The notes under the pieces are model-generated. The model worked only from the letters and a program-made list of their open reading frames with translations. It ran no database searches and had not been told where the DNA came from. From contig CANQIO010000005.1 of NCBI GenBank assembly GCA_947624065.1, positions 18,210-82,209 on the forward strand: DNA of 64,000 nucleotides. Direction: 5' to 3'. Source of the stretch: an uncultured Oscillospiraceae bacterium. Its GTDB lineage: Bacteria > Bacillota > Clostridia > Oscillospirales > Oscillospiraceae. The position numbers and the translations under genes were made by a program. Below are positions 31,088 to 39,612 of this stretch, in pieces (the stretch's first letter is position 1; the number at the start of each line of letters is the position of its first letter).

Positions 31088-32282
31088 GATGTACCTCCTC
31101 CACGATACAGCCCAATCGTCCCTCTCCCAGGCGCACGCCGATCCGGTCGCCGGGAGAGGCGTCCTCCGCCCGGCGCAGCGGCGCGCCCGCCTTTTCCGCG
31201 ATGGCATAGCCTCTGCCCAATACCTTCAAAGGACTCAGCGCGTCCAGCTTAGCCGCCAGGGTCGCATAGGCCCGCCGTTTTTCGCCCACGACCCGCTCTC
31301 CCGCCGCCGCGAGCCTCGAGCGGGAATAGTCCAGCGCCATGGCCTTGGTCCCCAGGTAGACCTCCGGGTCCGTCAGCACCGGGCGCTTTCCCAGCTGCTC
31401 CAGCTTCCGCCGCAGCGTGTCCAGCCGCCCGCTCAGGGCCTGTCCCAGCCGGGCGTCCTGCTGCCGCAGCCAGGCCAGCAGCTCGTCCACCTCCGGCCCG
31501 GCGATCTCCGCGGCGTTGGAGGGCGTGGCCGCCCGCCGGTCCGCCACATAGTCGGCGATGGTCACATCCGGCTCATGGCCCACGGCGGAGATGACCGGGA
31601 TCTCGGAATCATAGATGGCCCGGGCCACCCGCTCGTCGTTAAAGGCCCACAGGTCCTCCATGGACCCGCCGCCCCGGCCGGTGATGATCAGGTCCGCCAC
31701 CTGATACCGGTTGGCGTAGCGGATCGCGCCCACGATCTCCGGCGGCGCCTCCGTGCCCTGAACGCGCACCGGCAGCACCAGGATCTTCGCCAGGGGCCAG
31801 CGCCGTCCCAGCACCCGGATCACGTCGTGCACCGCCGCGCCGGCGCCGCTGGTGATCACCGCCACCCGGCCCGGATAGGGCGGCAGCGGCTTTTTGTGGG
31901 CCGGATCGAAAAGGCCCTCCGCCGCCAGCTTCGCCTTCAGCTGCTCGAAGGCCACCTGCAGATCTCCGATGCCGTCGGGGACCATGCCCGTCACATAGAC
32001 CTGGTAGGCCCCGTCCCGGGGAAACACGCTGACCCGGCCCGTCACCGTCACGCCCATGCCGCTCTCCGGCCGGAACCGGAGCCGCTCGGCGCTGGAGCGG
32101 AACATCACGCACCGCACGCTGCTCTCCGCGTCCTTCAGGGTGAAGTAGTGATGGCCGGACGGGTAGATCTTATAGTTGGACAGCTCTCCCTTCACCGCCA
32201 CCCGGGCCAGCATCGGGTCCGCCTCCAGCAGGGCCTTGACCCGGCTGTTCAGGGCCGTGACGGTGAAAACGGTCTCATTCAT
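31062..32282 (-). CDS. xseA: Exodeoxyribonuclease VII large subunit
   Basis: TVTALNSRVKALLEADPMLARVAVKGELSNYKIYPSGHHYFTLKD; VITSGAGAAVHDVIRVLGRRWP; GRGGGSMEDLWAFNDE. Confidence 0.96.
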   Translation of the reverse strand: MNETVFTVTALNSRVKALLEADPMLARVAVKGELSNYKIYPSGHHYFTLKDAESSVRCVMFRSSAERLRFRPESGMGVTVTGRVSVFPRDGAYQVYVTGMVPDGIGDLQVAFEQLKAKLAAEGLFDPAHKKPLPPYPGRVAVITSGAGAAVHDVIRVLGRRWPLAKILVLPVRVQGTEAPPEIVGAIRYANRYQVADLIITGRGGGSMEDLWAFNDERVARAIYDSEIPVISAVGHEPDVTIADYVADRRAATPSNAAEIAGPEVDELLAWLRQQDARLGQALSGRLDTLRRKLEQLGKRPVLTDPEVYLGTKAMALDYSRSRLAAAGERVVGEKRRAYATLAAKLDALSPLKVLGRGYAIAEKAGAPLRRAEDASPGDRIGVRLGEGRLGCIVEEVHHGEERTEL

Positions 32283-32784
32283 CCTTATCCTCCGGGGACG
32301 CGTCCAACGCGCTCTCCTGCGGGGCAGGCGCGTCGGCGTGGGACACTTCGCCCCGATAGAACCCGCCCAGGACCCCGTTGATGAAGGCCACCACCTCGGC
32401 GTCCTCATAGCCCTTGGCCAGCTCCACCGCCTCGTCCATGGACGCCGCGTCCGGCACCTCGGGCATGTACAGGATCTCATACATGGCCTGGCGCAGGATG
32501 GCCGCGGCGCTGCGGCTGATGCGCTCGGTGCGCCAGCCCCTTGCGTACCGGCCGATGAGCCCGTCCAGCTCCTCCCGCCGCTCCGCCACGCCGGCGACGC
32601 TGCGCCGGATGAAATCCAGGTCCTTTTTGGACGGTCTCTCGCTGTACAGCTCGTCCTCTGCGGCCAGGGATGCGTAGTGCTCGGGCTCAAAAAAAGCCTC
32701 CACCGCCGCCGTCGGGTCCTCCCCGGCGCCGGTCGCGGCGAAGCCCAGCTGGATGGCGATCTCTCTCGCTGCTGATCTGGTCAT
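32275..32784 (-). CDS. nusB: Transcription antitermination protein NusB
   Basis: TRSAAREIAIQLGFA..., RISRSAAAILRQAMYEILYMPEVPDAASMDEAVELAKGY. Confidence 0.9.
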   Translation of the reverse strand: MTRSAAREIAIQLGFAATGAGEDPTAAVEAFFEPEHYASLAAEDELYSERPSKKDLDFIRRSVAGVAERREELDGLIGRYARGWRTERISRSAAAILRQAMYEILYMPEVPDAASMDEAVELAKGYEDAEVVAFINGVLGGFYRGEVSHADAPAPQESALDASPEDKDE

Positions 32785-32814
32785 AGTCCCTCCGAATCGC
32801 AAAAATACAACAAG

Positions 32815-32839
32815 GAGCCCCTCAACCGGGGCTCCCTAT
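32815..32839 (-). terminator. Hairpin between asp23-like gene and nusB
   Basis: GGAGCCCC-TCAACC-GGGGCTCC. Confidence 0.6.
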
Positions 32840-32853
32840 CGATCACAAGGCGT

Positions 32854-33213
32854 TCACTTGTCAAAGGAAATACCCGTCACGTGGACGTTCACCACCGCGC
32901 TCATGCCGGTGATGGACTCCACCTCGCTGCACACCGCGTCCTGCACCCGCACGGCGATGTCGGTGACGCTTCCGGGCGCGCGGACATTGATGAGCACGTC
33001 GATGGTGATCCGCTCGTCGATGAAGCGGATCTTCAGGCCCTTTCCGGGATTTTTCCGTCCGAAAAGCTCCGTCAGCTCCGGTGTGTTGGGGCTGCCCAGG
33101 CCGGCGACGCCCTCCACCTCGTTGATCGCAGCGGCCACCATCACAGCCACTACGTCCTCGGAGATGTTGACAGTGCCCTTCTCTTCCTGCTTGGTGATAT
33201 AGTTCTCTGCCAT
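32854..33213 (-). CDS. Asp23/Gls24 family envelope stress protein
   Basis: GTVNISEDVVAVMVAAAINEVEGVAGLG...VAVRVQDAVCSEVESITGMSAVVNVHVTGISF. Confidence 0.93.
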   Translation of the reverse strand: MAENYITKQEEKGTVNISEDVVAVMVAAAINEVEGVAGLGSPNTPELTELFGRKNPGKGLKIRFIDERITIDVLINVRAPGSVTDIAVRVQDAVCSEVESITGMSAVVNVHVTGISFDK

Positions 33214-33303
33214 GGGCTGCTACCTCCAAACGTCCTTCGGCACATTCTTTGGGCCATTATAACACACCGATCGCAAAAAAGGAAGAGGCAGTTTACAGCC
33301 AGA

Positions 33304-33864
33304 TCATTCCGTGACCTCGATGATGTGCAGCGCCTGGGCGGTATAGTCGGTGTTGGCCACCACCGCCTCGGTGATCTGGGCCACCTGGGTATCCGTGAGG
33401 CCCTCCACCGGCGCGGGCACCGCCACGGTGACGCCGTCCCCGGAGACGAACACCACGCAGTCGGTGAAGTTCTTGGCCAGCAGCTGGTTCTCCAGCAGGC
33501 TCTCCTGCAGGTTCCAGGACGCCATGGCATTGATCTGCCTCATGGACTCGTCGATCACCTCCTGGGACGTATCCTGGCCGGCGCACGCCTGCTCCAGCAG
33601 CTCCAGCGCCTCGTCCCGGGAGGTCTGCCGGGTGAGCCTGGCCTCGTCGAAATAGGCCGTGACCGCCACGCTGGCGTCATCCTTCTCGGCGGACGCCGCC
33701 GTATACTGCTCCTGGGCCGCCCGCATGGCCGCGTCCTCCGCGGCCACCATGGCGGCGTCCGCCGCGCCCCAGCGGCTGTTGTAGCTCCAGTTGAGATACA
33801 CCGCCGCGCCCACGAACACCAGCACGGCCACGATGACCAGATTCCGTTTCAGATTCCTTTTCAA
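33304..33864 (-). CDS. spoIIIAH: Stage III sporulation protein AH
   Basis: N-terminal TM, C-terminal YscJ-like ring domain; last gene of the spoIIIA operon. Confidence 0.88.
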   Translation of the reverse strand: MKRNLKRNLVIVAVLVFVGAAVYLNWSYNSRWGAADAAMVAAEDAAMRAAQEQYTAASAEKDDASVAVTAYFDEARLTRQTSRDEALELLEQACAGQDTSQEVIDESMRQINAMASWNLQESLLENQLLAKNFTDCVVFVSGDGVTVAVPAPVEGLTDTQVAQITEAVVANTDYTAQALHIIEVTE

Positions 33865-34205
33865 TGTCCATCCCTCCAGCTTTCATTCATTTTGAAGATC
33901 ACGATCTTATCCGCGCCCAGCCCCGTGTAGCTGCGCACCGCGCTGGTGATGTCCAGACGCGCCGAGGCGCTGTCCGCGCCCTGGCACACCACCGCCGCGC
34001 CTTTCTCCGAGAGCAGTACCTCCGCGCGCCCCACTCCCTCCATCTGTGTGAGCAGGGCGCTCAATCTCGCCTCCTCCGTGTCTCCGTCCGCGGCGTTCTT
34101 CCCGCCGGAGGGCCACAGCAGCAGCGCCAGCCCCACGGCGGCCACGATCAGCGCGTACCGGAACCGGCCCAGCCTCTCCAGCATGCCCTTTGCGCCGTCA
34201 GTCAT
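33861..34205 (-). CDS. spoIIIAG: Stage III sporulation protein AG
   Basis: LLLWPSGGK..., LSALLTQMEGVGRAEVLLSEKGAAVVCQGADSASARLDITSAVRSYTGLGADKIVIFKMN. Confidence 0.88.
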   Translation of the reverse strand: MTDGAKGMLERLGRFRYALIVAAVGLALLLWPSGGKNAADGDTEEARLSALLTQMEGVGRAEVLLSEKGAAVVCQGADSASARLDITSAVRSYTGLGADKIVIFKMNESWRDGH

Positions 34206-34659
34206 GGTCCCTCCAGCTCTGGCGGGACGGGGGGATGCCCAGCTCCCCCTCCATCACCGCCGCCAGCGCGCCGTCATAGGCGCCGTCCACCTGGGCGGAC
34301 CAGGGATACCAGACCAGCTGCTCCTCGTCCCACCGGGCCGTCACCGTCACGCCCGCCGTGTCCGGACCCGCTTTGCCCAATATATATGCTTGGCAGCGCT
34401 CCTCTATGTATGTCCTATCCAGCATTTTCGCCTCCTCCTCCGCGTCGGACACCACCGTCCTGGCTCGCTGCTCATAGCCGGCGATGCCCGCCGCCAGCTC
34501 CCCCAGATCCAGCTCCGTCACCGGCGACGCCACCGCCAGCGCGCACACCAGCGCGCAGGCCAGCCCCGTCACCTGCCGCACCCGCCCCTTGGGCGTCAGC
34601 GCCATGGCCATGGCCGACAGCACCGACGCCGCCGCGATGGCGGCGATCCACTGCCTCAC
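34198..34659 (-). CDS. spoIIIAF: Stage III sporulation protein AF (GTG start)
   Basis: (V)RQWIAAIAAASVLSAMAMALTPKGRVRQVTGLACALVCALAVASPV; overlaps AE stop by 4 nt. Confidence 0.83.
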   Translation of the reverse strand: MRQWIAAIAAASVLSAMAMALTPKGRVRQVTGLACALVCALAVASPVTELDLGELAAGIAGYEQRARTVVSDAEEEAKMLDRTYIEERCQAYILGKAGPDTAGVTVTARWDEEQLVWYPWSAQVDGAYDGALAAVMEGELGIPPSRQSWRDHD

Positions 34660-35720
34660 GGGCTCATCACCTCCGCTCCCAGCACCACCGAGATAAACAG
34701 CATCGCCCCCGCGCTGCCCACCAGCCCCAGGGCCATGCCGTAGGCCGTGCCGATGGCCCCCACCAGGGCCGCCAGCCGTCCCTCGGCGAAGGGCTCCGCC
34801 ACGCAGGCCGCGGCCTTGTACAGCACATAGTGCAGGCCCAGGCCCAGCGCCGGGCCCACGCACACGCACACCACCGCCGCCAGGCCGAACGCCCCCACCG
34901 CCCCCCGCAGCAGGGCCGCCCCGGCCAGATAGGTGTCCGCCGCGTCCGCCAGGATGGAGCCCACCACCGGCAGCGCCGCCGCGATGGCCGTCTTGGCCAG
35001 GCTCCCGGCCGCCTTGTCCGCCGTGCCCGCCACCACGCCGGTCACCGTCAGGGCCAGGGTGAACACCGTGGTGAGCCCGGCCAGCAGCGTGGAGCACACC
35101 CAGCCGGTCAGCTTCACCGGTCCCCCCAGCGCCCCGGAGGGCAAGGCCGCGTTGGCGGCGCTGGCCGCGGCATAGGCGTAGATCAGCGGCAGCACCACGT
35201 CCATCCCCACCGTCATGAGCACGTCCATGAACAGCGCCGACGCGGCGTATTTGACGGCCGCCGAGGCCCCGTGCCCCCCCGCCGCCGAGGCGCCGGCGAT
35301 GGTGGGCAGCAGCGCCCGGGAGAAGTCCGACAGCTCCGCCAGCGCCTGGCGCGTCTGGCCCAGGAAGGAGCGCATGTCCCCCGCGCAGACCGCCATGATG
35401 GCCATCGCGCCGCCCAGCAGCACATATTCCGGGGCCTTCCCCCCTTCGCTGAGCGCGGCCGCCAGCGAGCACAGCAGCGTCACCGCCAATGCCACGCACG
35501 CGCTCCGGGCCGCCGCCTTCAGCTGGCCGGACAGGGCCTCGACCGCCCAGGACCATATCCGCCGCCACAGCCCGCCGCCCGCCGCCTCATAGACGCTCAC
35601 ATCCCCCATGATGGCCCGGGCAGACTCCGGCAGGGCCTGCTCCACCTCTTCCGCCTGGGCGGCATAGGCCGGCACAGGCAGCAGCAGCGCGCATATCAAA
35701 AGAAACAGCACCGTTCTCAT
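34656..35720 (-). CDS. spoIIIAE: Stage III sporulation protein AE
   Basis: Signal/TM-rich; ALLPTIAGASAAGG, operon position. Confidence 0.9.
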   Translation of the reverse strand: MRTVLFLLICALLLPVPAYAAQAEEVEQALPESARAIMGDVSVYEAAGGGLWRRIWSWAVEALSGQLKAAARSACVALAVTLLCSLAAALSEGGKAPEYVLLGGAMAIMAVCAGDMRSFLGQTRQALAELSDFSRALLPTIAGASAAGGHGASAAVKYAASALFMDVLMTVGMDVVLPLIYAYAAASAANAALPSGALGGPVKLTGWVCSTLLAGLTTVFTLALTVTGVVAGTADKAAGSLAKTAIAAALPVVGSILADAADTYLAGAALLRGAVGAFGLAAVVCVCVGPALGLGLHYVLYKAAACVAEPFAEGRLAALVGAIGTAYGMALGLVGSAGAMLFISVVLGAEVMSP

Positions 35721-36103
35721 GTCAGCTCCGAGATCATCTGCAGCAGCGCCCGGATCAGGGGCAGCGCCGCCCCCATGGCGCAGGCTGCGCCGGTCAGCTC
35801 CACCGCCGAGGCCACGGCGCTCTGCCCCGCGTCCTTGCACAGGTCCGCCCCCAGCCGCGTGACGATGCCGATGCCCACGCATTTGAGCACGGGCGTCACC
35901 ACCGCGGGGCTCAGCCCCGTCTGCTCTCTGGCCAGATCCACTGTCTGGCGCAGCTGGCCCATCAGCTCCGCCGCCATGGCCGCCGCCGCCACGCATACCG
36001 CCGCCGTCACGGCCAGGCCCATCTCCGGCACATTGCGCTTTAAGAGCAGCGCCGCCACCGCCCCGGTCAGGCCCAGGGCCACCGCCTTCATCAGCACGCT
36101 CAT
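35717..36103 (-). CDS. spoIIIAD: Stage III sporulation protein AD
   Basis: MSVLMKAVALGLTGAVAALLLKRNVPEMGLAVTAAVC; operon position. Confidence 0.88.
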   Translation of the reverse strand: MSVLMKAVALGLTGAVAALLLKRNVPEMGLAVTAAVCVAAAAMAAELMGQLRQTVDLAREQTGLSPAVVTPVLKCVGIGIVTRLGADLCKDAGQSAVASAVELTGAACAMGAALPLIRALLQMISELT

Positions 36104-36297
36104 CCCAGCTCGAACAGCCGGCGGATCAGCTCGAACAGCTCCGCGATCCGCTGCACCAGGATCACCAGCACCACCACCAGCCCCGCGATCGTGGTCATCA
36201 GCGCCTGCTCGTCCCGGCCGGAACGGCTCAAAAGCAAGTTCAGCACCGCCACCAGGATGCCCACCGCCGCGATTTTGAAGATCAGATCTACATCCAT
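36100..36297 (-). CDS. spoIIIAC: Stage III sporulation protein AC
   Basis: MDVDLIFKIAAVGILVAVLNLLLSRSGRDEQALMTTIAGLVVVL. Confidence 0.92.
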   Translation of the reverse strand: MDVDLIFKIAAVGILVAVLNLLLSRSGRDEQALMTTIAGLVVVLVILVQRIAELFELIRRLFELG

Positions 36298-36325
36298 GTT
36301 CTCCATCCTTGGTCATATGCCCGCC

Positions 36326-36823
36326 TCACATGAGCAGCACCGCCAGCGCCGCCGCCCCGGCGGCGGAGAGCCCCACCCAGAGCTTTCCCCGCTCCCGCAG
36401 TGCCGCCCACGCCTCGTCCCTGGCCCGCTCCATCTGCTGGCAGCAGCCGGCCAGGGCCCGCACCTGCTCCGCCGCGCCGTAGCGGCCCAGCACCGGCCCC
36501 AGCGGCTCCAGCAGCCGCCGTTCCTGTTCCGGCAGCGGCCGGATCGCCGCCGCCCAAAGCGCCGCTGCCTCCCGTCCCTCGGGTCGGGAGAGCTCCCCGG
36601 CCATCCGCCGGCAGAGCGCGCCCGCCTCGCCGGCCAGCAGCTCCCCCAGCTTGGCGAACAGCGCCGGCAGCGGCGTCATGAACCGGCCCAGCTCGAACTC
36701 CATCATGTCCAGCATCCGGCACAGCTCCGCCCGCAGCGCCGCCCGGGCCCGCAGCCGGTCCGCGCCGGCCAGGCCCGCCAGGAGCCCAGCCGCCGTCAGC
36801 GCCAGCGCTCCCGTCAGCCGCAT
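36326..36823 (-). CDS. spoIIIAB: Stage III sporulation protein AB
   Basis: ELCRMLDMMEFELGRFMTPLPALFAKLG; LWVGLSAAGAAALAVLLM. Confidence 0.85.
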   Translation of the reverse strand: MRLTGALALTAAGLLAGLAGADRLRARAALRAELCRMLDMMEFELGRFMTPLPALFAKLGELLAGEAGALCRRMAGELSRPEGREAAALWAAAIRPLPEQERRLLEPLGPVLGRYGAAEQVRALAGCCQQMERARDEAWAALRERGKLWVGLSAAGAAALAVLLM

Positions 36824-37692
36824 AGATCACGCTCCACCGTATAGCGCCGCCGGCCGTCCCGCCGCTCCACCCAGACCCGCCGGCGGAACACCTCCGCTTC
36901 GACGAGGGACCGGACCGTCTGTCCGTCCCGGCAGCCGCGCTCCCCGTGGGCCGTGGCCAGCAGCGCCACCCCGCAGCCGGCCGCCCGTTGCAGCGCCTGC
37001 GCGTCCTCCTGGCCGCCGATCTCGTCCATCGCCACCACCTGGGGGCCCATGGTCCGGACCAGCAGCCCGATGGCCTGCGCCTTGCCGAGCCCCGTCATCA
37101 CGTCCGTCCGGGGCCCCAGATCGAAGCCTGGCTCCCCATCCCGCGCCCCGGCGATCTCCCCCCGCTCGTCCGCCACGGCCACCCGCAGCCCCTCACAGGA
37201 TAGCCGGCGCACCAGCTCCCGCAGGAGCGTGGTCTTGCCGCCGCCCGGCGGCGCGCAGATCACCGTGGAGGCAAAGCCGCCGGCGGTGAGCGCGTCCCAG
37301 ATGCCGTCGGCGCAGCCCTCCGCGGCCCGCGGCACCCGGATGGCCATGCCGGAGATCTCCCGCAGTCCCTCCAGGCCCGCCGGTCCGACCAGGGCGGTGC
37401 CGCACAGGCCCACCCGCACCCCGCCGGGTGCGGCCAGGTAGCCCTGGCGCAGCTGTTCCCCCGCCGCGTGCAGGCTGGCGCCCGTGGCCGCCTCCGCCAC
37501 GGCGCGCATGTGCTCCTCCGTCACCGGCCCGGTCCCCAGGCCGTATTCCTTCCCGTCCACCAGCGCCGTCGCCTCCCGGCCCCGCCGCAGCCGCAGCTCC
37601 TCGCAGCGGGCCTGGTCCTCCGGCGGCAGGCTCTCCGCCGCCCGCCGCAGCGCCGGCGGCAGCAGCGCCGCCGCGGCCGTGAATCCATCCAT
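36814..37692 (-). CDS. spoIIIAA: Stage III sporulation protein AA (ATPase)
   Basis: VICAPPGGGKTTLLRELVRRLS, VADERGEIAG, MGPQVVAMDEIGGQEDAQAL. Confidence 0.94.
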   Translation of the reverse strand: MDGFTAAAALLPPALRRAAESLPPEDQARCEELRLRRGREATALVDGKEYGLGTGPVTEEHMRAVAEAATGASLHAAGEQLRQGYLAAPGGVRVGLCGTALVGPAGLEGLREISGMAIRVPRAAEGCADGIWDALTAGGFASTVICAPPGGGKTTLLRELVRRLSCEGLRVAVADERGEIAGARDGEPGFDLGPRTDVMTGLGKAQAIGLLVRTMGPQVVAMDEIGGQEDAQALQRAAGCGVALLATAHGERGCRDGQTVRSLVEAEVFRRRVWVERRDGRRRYTVERDLCG

Positions 37693-37711
37693 CGCCATCC
37701 CTCCCAGGGCA

Positions 37712-37740
37712 AGCCTATGAGCCTGTCCGGTCCATTATGA
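37712..37740 (-). promoter_or_regulatory. Candidate sigma-E promoter for spoIIIA
   Basis: Reverse strand TCATAAT-N14-CATAGGCT (consensus-like KMATATW / CATANNNT). Confidence 0.5.
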
Positions 37741-37776
37741 CTGGGGCACAATTCACACTCTGTTCACACCGTACGG

Positions 37777-37805
37777 TTGACTTCAACCGGCCGGTTTGGT
37801 AAACT
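37777..37805 (+). promoter_or_regulatory. Promoter with palindromic operator-like spacer for the ABC exporter
   Basis: TTGACT-N17-TAAACT; spacer contains perfect palindrome AACCGGCCGGTT (37785..37796). Confidence 0.6.
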
Positions 37806-37866
37806 ATTTCAGTTATTAATTATTGTTGTAAGAAAATGATCACATGAAAGGAGCCGTCTCATCCCT

Positions 37867-39612
37867 ATGCGCGAGATCCTCACAGGCTATTGGGGAAAGT
37901 ACAAAGATTCCCTGATCCTGACCCCCATTTTCGTTTTGCTGGAGACCGTGGTCACCCTGGCCCTGCCCACGCTGATGAGCAACATCGTGGACGTGGGCGT
38001 GGCCACCGGCAACCGGCGCTACATCATCATCTGCGGTCTGCTCATGACGGCGCTGGCCATCCTGAGCGCCGTGTCCGGCTATATCAGCACCTGGAACGCC
38101 TCACGGGCGGCCAACGGCTTCGGGGCCAACCTCCGCTCAGCCATGTACCGGCAGATCCAGGAATTCTCCTTTGCCGACATCGACCGGTTCTCCACCGCCA
38201 GCCTCATCACCCGCACCACCAGCGACGTGCGCCAGCTGCAGATGGCAGTGCAGATGATGCTGCGCACCTTCATCCAGGCGCCCTTCCAGCTGCTGGTGGC
38301 TATGGCCATCGTCGTCTCCTACTCCCGGAAGCTGGCCCTCATCTACATGGTGGCGGTGCCGCTGCTGTTCGTGGGCGTCGTCACGGTGATGACCCTGGTG
38401 GATAAGCTCTTCCTGCGGGTGCAGCAAAAGCTGGACGCCATGAACGCGGACATCCAGGAGAACCTGATCGCCATCCGGGTGGTGAAGGCCTTCGTCCGCC
38501 AGCACTACGAGCGGCAGAAGTTCAAGAAGGCCAACGACGAGCTGACCCGGTCCAACCTGAAGGCCGTGGGCGTGATCATCGCCATGAGCCCGCTGGCCAC
38601 CATCGTGCTCAACGCGGTGACGCTGTGTATCTACTGGTTCGGCGGGCGGATGGTGGCCACCGGCGAGATCGAGTCCGGTCAGCTACTGGCGGTCATCAGC
38701 TATCTGAACCAGATCATGATGAGCGTGATGATGTTCTCCATGGTGCTGATGCAGTACACCCGCTCCCGTGCCTGCGGCAAGCGCATCGCCGAGGTGCTGG
38801 ACACCGTGCCCGACATCCAGGACCGGCCAGACGCCCCCCAGCGGACCATCGAGCCGTCCCGGGGCAGCGTGGAGTTCAAAAACGTCTCCTTCCGCTATTC
38901 CCGCACCGGCAACGGCGAGGACGTGCTGCGGAACATCTCCTTCTCCGCCGCCCCCGGCCAGACCGTGGCCATCGTGGGCGGCACCGGCTCCGGCAAGTCC
39001 AGCCTGGTGAACCTGATCCCCCGGTTCTATGACGTGACCGAGGGGCAGGTACTGGTGGACGGCGTGGACGTGCGAGATTACCGCATCCGCGATCTGCGGG
39101 ACGGCATCGGCATGGTGCTGCAGAAAAACGTCCTCTTCTCCGGCACCATCCGCCAGAACATCGCCTGGGGCAAACAGGACGCCACCGACGAGGAGATCAT
39201 CGACGCCCTCAAGAGCGCCCAGGCCTGGGACTTCGTCTCCCAGATGCCCGACGGGCTGGACACCCGCATCCAGCAGGGCGGCACCAACGTCTCCGGCGGC
39301 CAGAAACAGAGGCTGTGCATCGCGCGGGCCATGCTGAAAAAGCCCGCCATCCTCATTTTGGACGACAGCACCAGCGCCGTGGACTCCGACACCGAGGGCC
39401 GCATCCGGGAGAGCTTCTCCCGGGAGCTGTCCAACACCACGGTGTTCATCATCGCCCAGCGCATCTCCTCCGTGGTGAACGCGGACAAGATCGTGGTGCT
39501 GGACGAGGGCGGCGTCGAATCCGTGGGCACCCACGAGCAGCTCATGGAGCGCAGCCCCATCTATCGGGACATCTACACTTCGCAGGTAGAGGAGGCGCTG
39601 AGCAATGGCTGA
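37867..39612 (+). CDS. ABC exporter half-transporter (TMD-NBD), subunit 1
   Basis: ABC_membrane + GGTGSGKSSLVNLIPRFYDVTEG, NVSGGQKQRLCIARAML, LILDDSTSAVDSDTE. Confidence 0.94.
   Translation: MREILTGYWGKYKDSLILTPIFVLLETVVTLALPTLMSNIVDVGVATGNRRYIIICGLLMTALAILSAVSGYISTWNASRAANGFGANLRSAMYRQIQEFSFADIDRFSTASLITRTTSDVRQLQMAVQMMLRTFIQAPFQLLVAMAIVVSYSRKLALIYMVAVPLLFVGVVTVMTLVDKLFLRVQQKLDAMNADIQENLIAIRVVKAFVRQHYERQKFKKANDELTRSNLKAVGVIIAMSPLATIVLNAVTLCIYWFGGRMVATGEIESGQLLAVISYLNQIMMSVMMFSMVLMQYTRSRACGKRIAEVLDTVPDIQDRPDAPQRTIEPSRGSVEFKNVSFRYSRTGNGEDVLRNISFSAAPGQTVAIVGGTGSGKSSLVNLIPRFYDVTEGQVLVDGVDVRDYRIRDLRDGIGMVLQKNVLFSGTIRQNIAWGKQDATDEEIIDALKSAQAWDFVSQMPDGLDTRIQQGGTNVSGGQKQRLCIARAMLKKPAILILDDSTSAVDSDTEGRIRESFSRELSNTTVFIIAQRISSVVNADKIVVLDEGGVESVGTHEQLMERSPIYRDIYTSQVEEALSNG

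Noticed and set aside
32283-32690. N-terminal extension of the xseA ORF to 32690
   Set aside because: Overlaps nusB; canonical start MNETVFTVTALNSRVKALL at 32282
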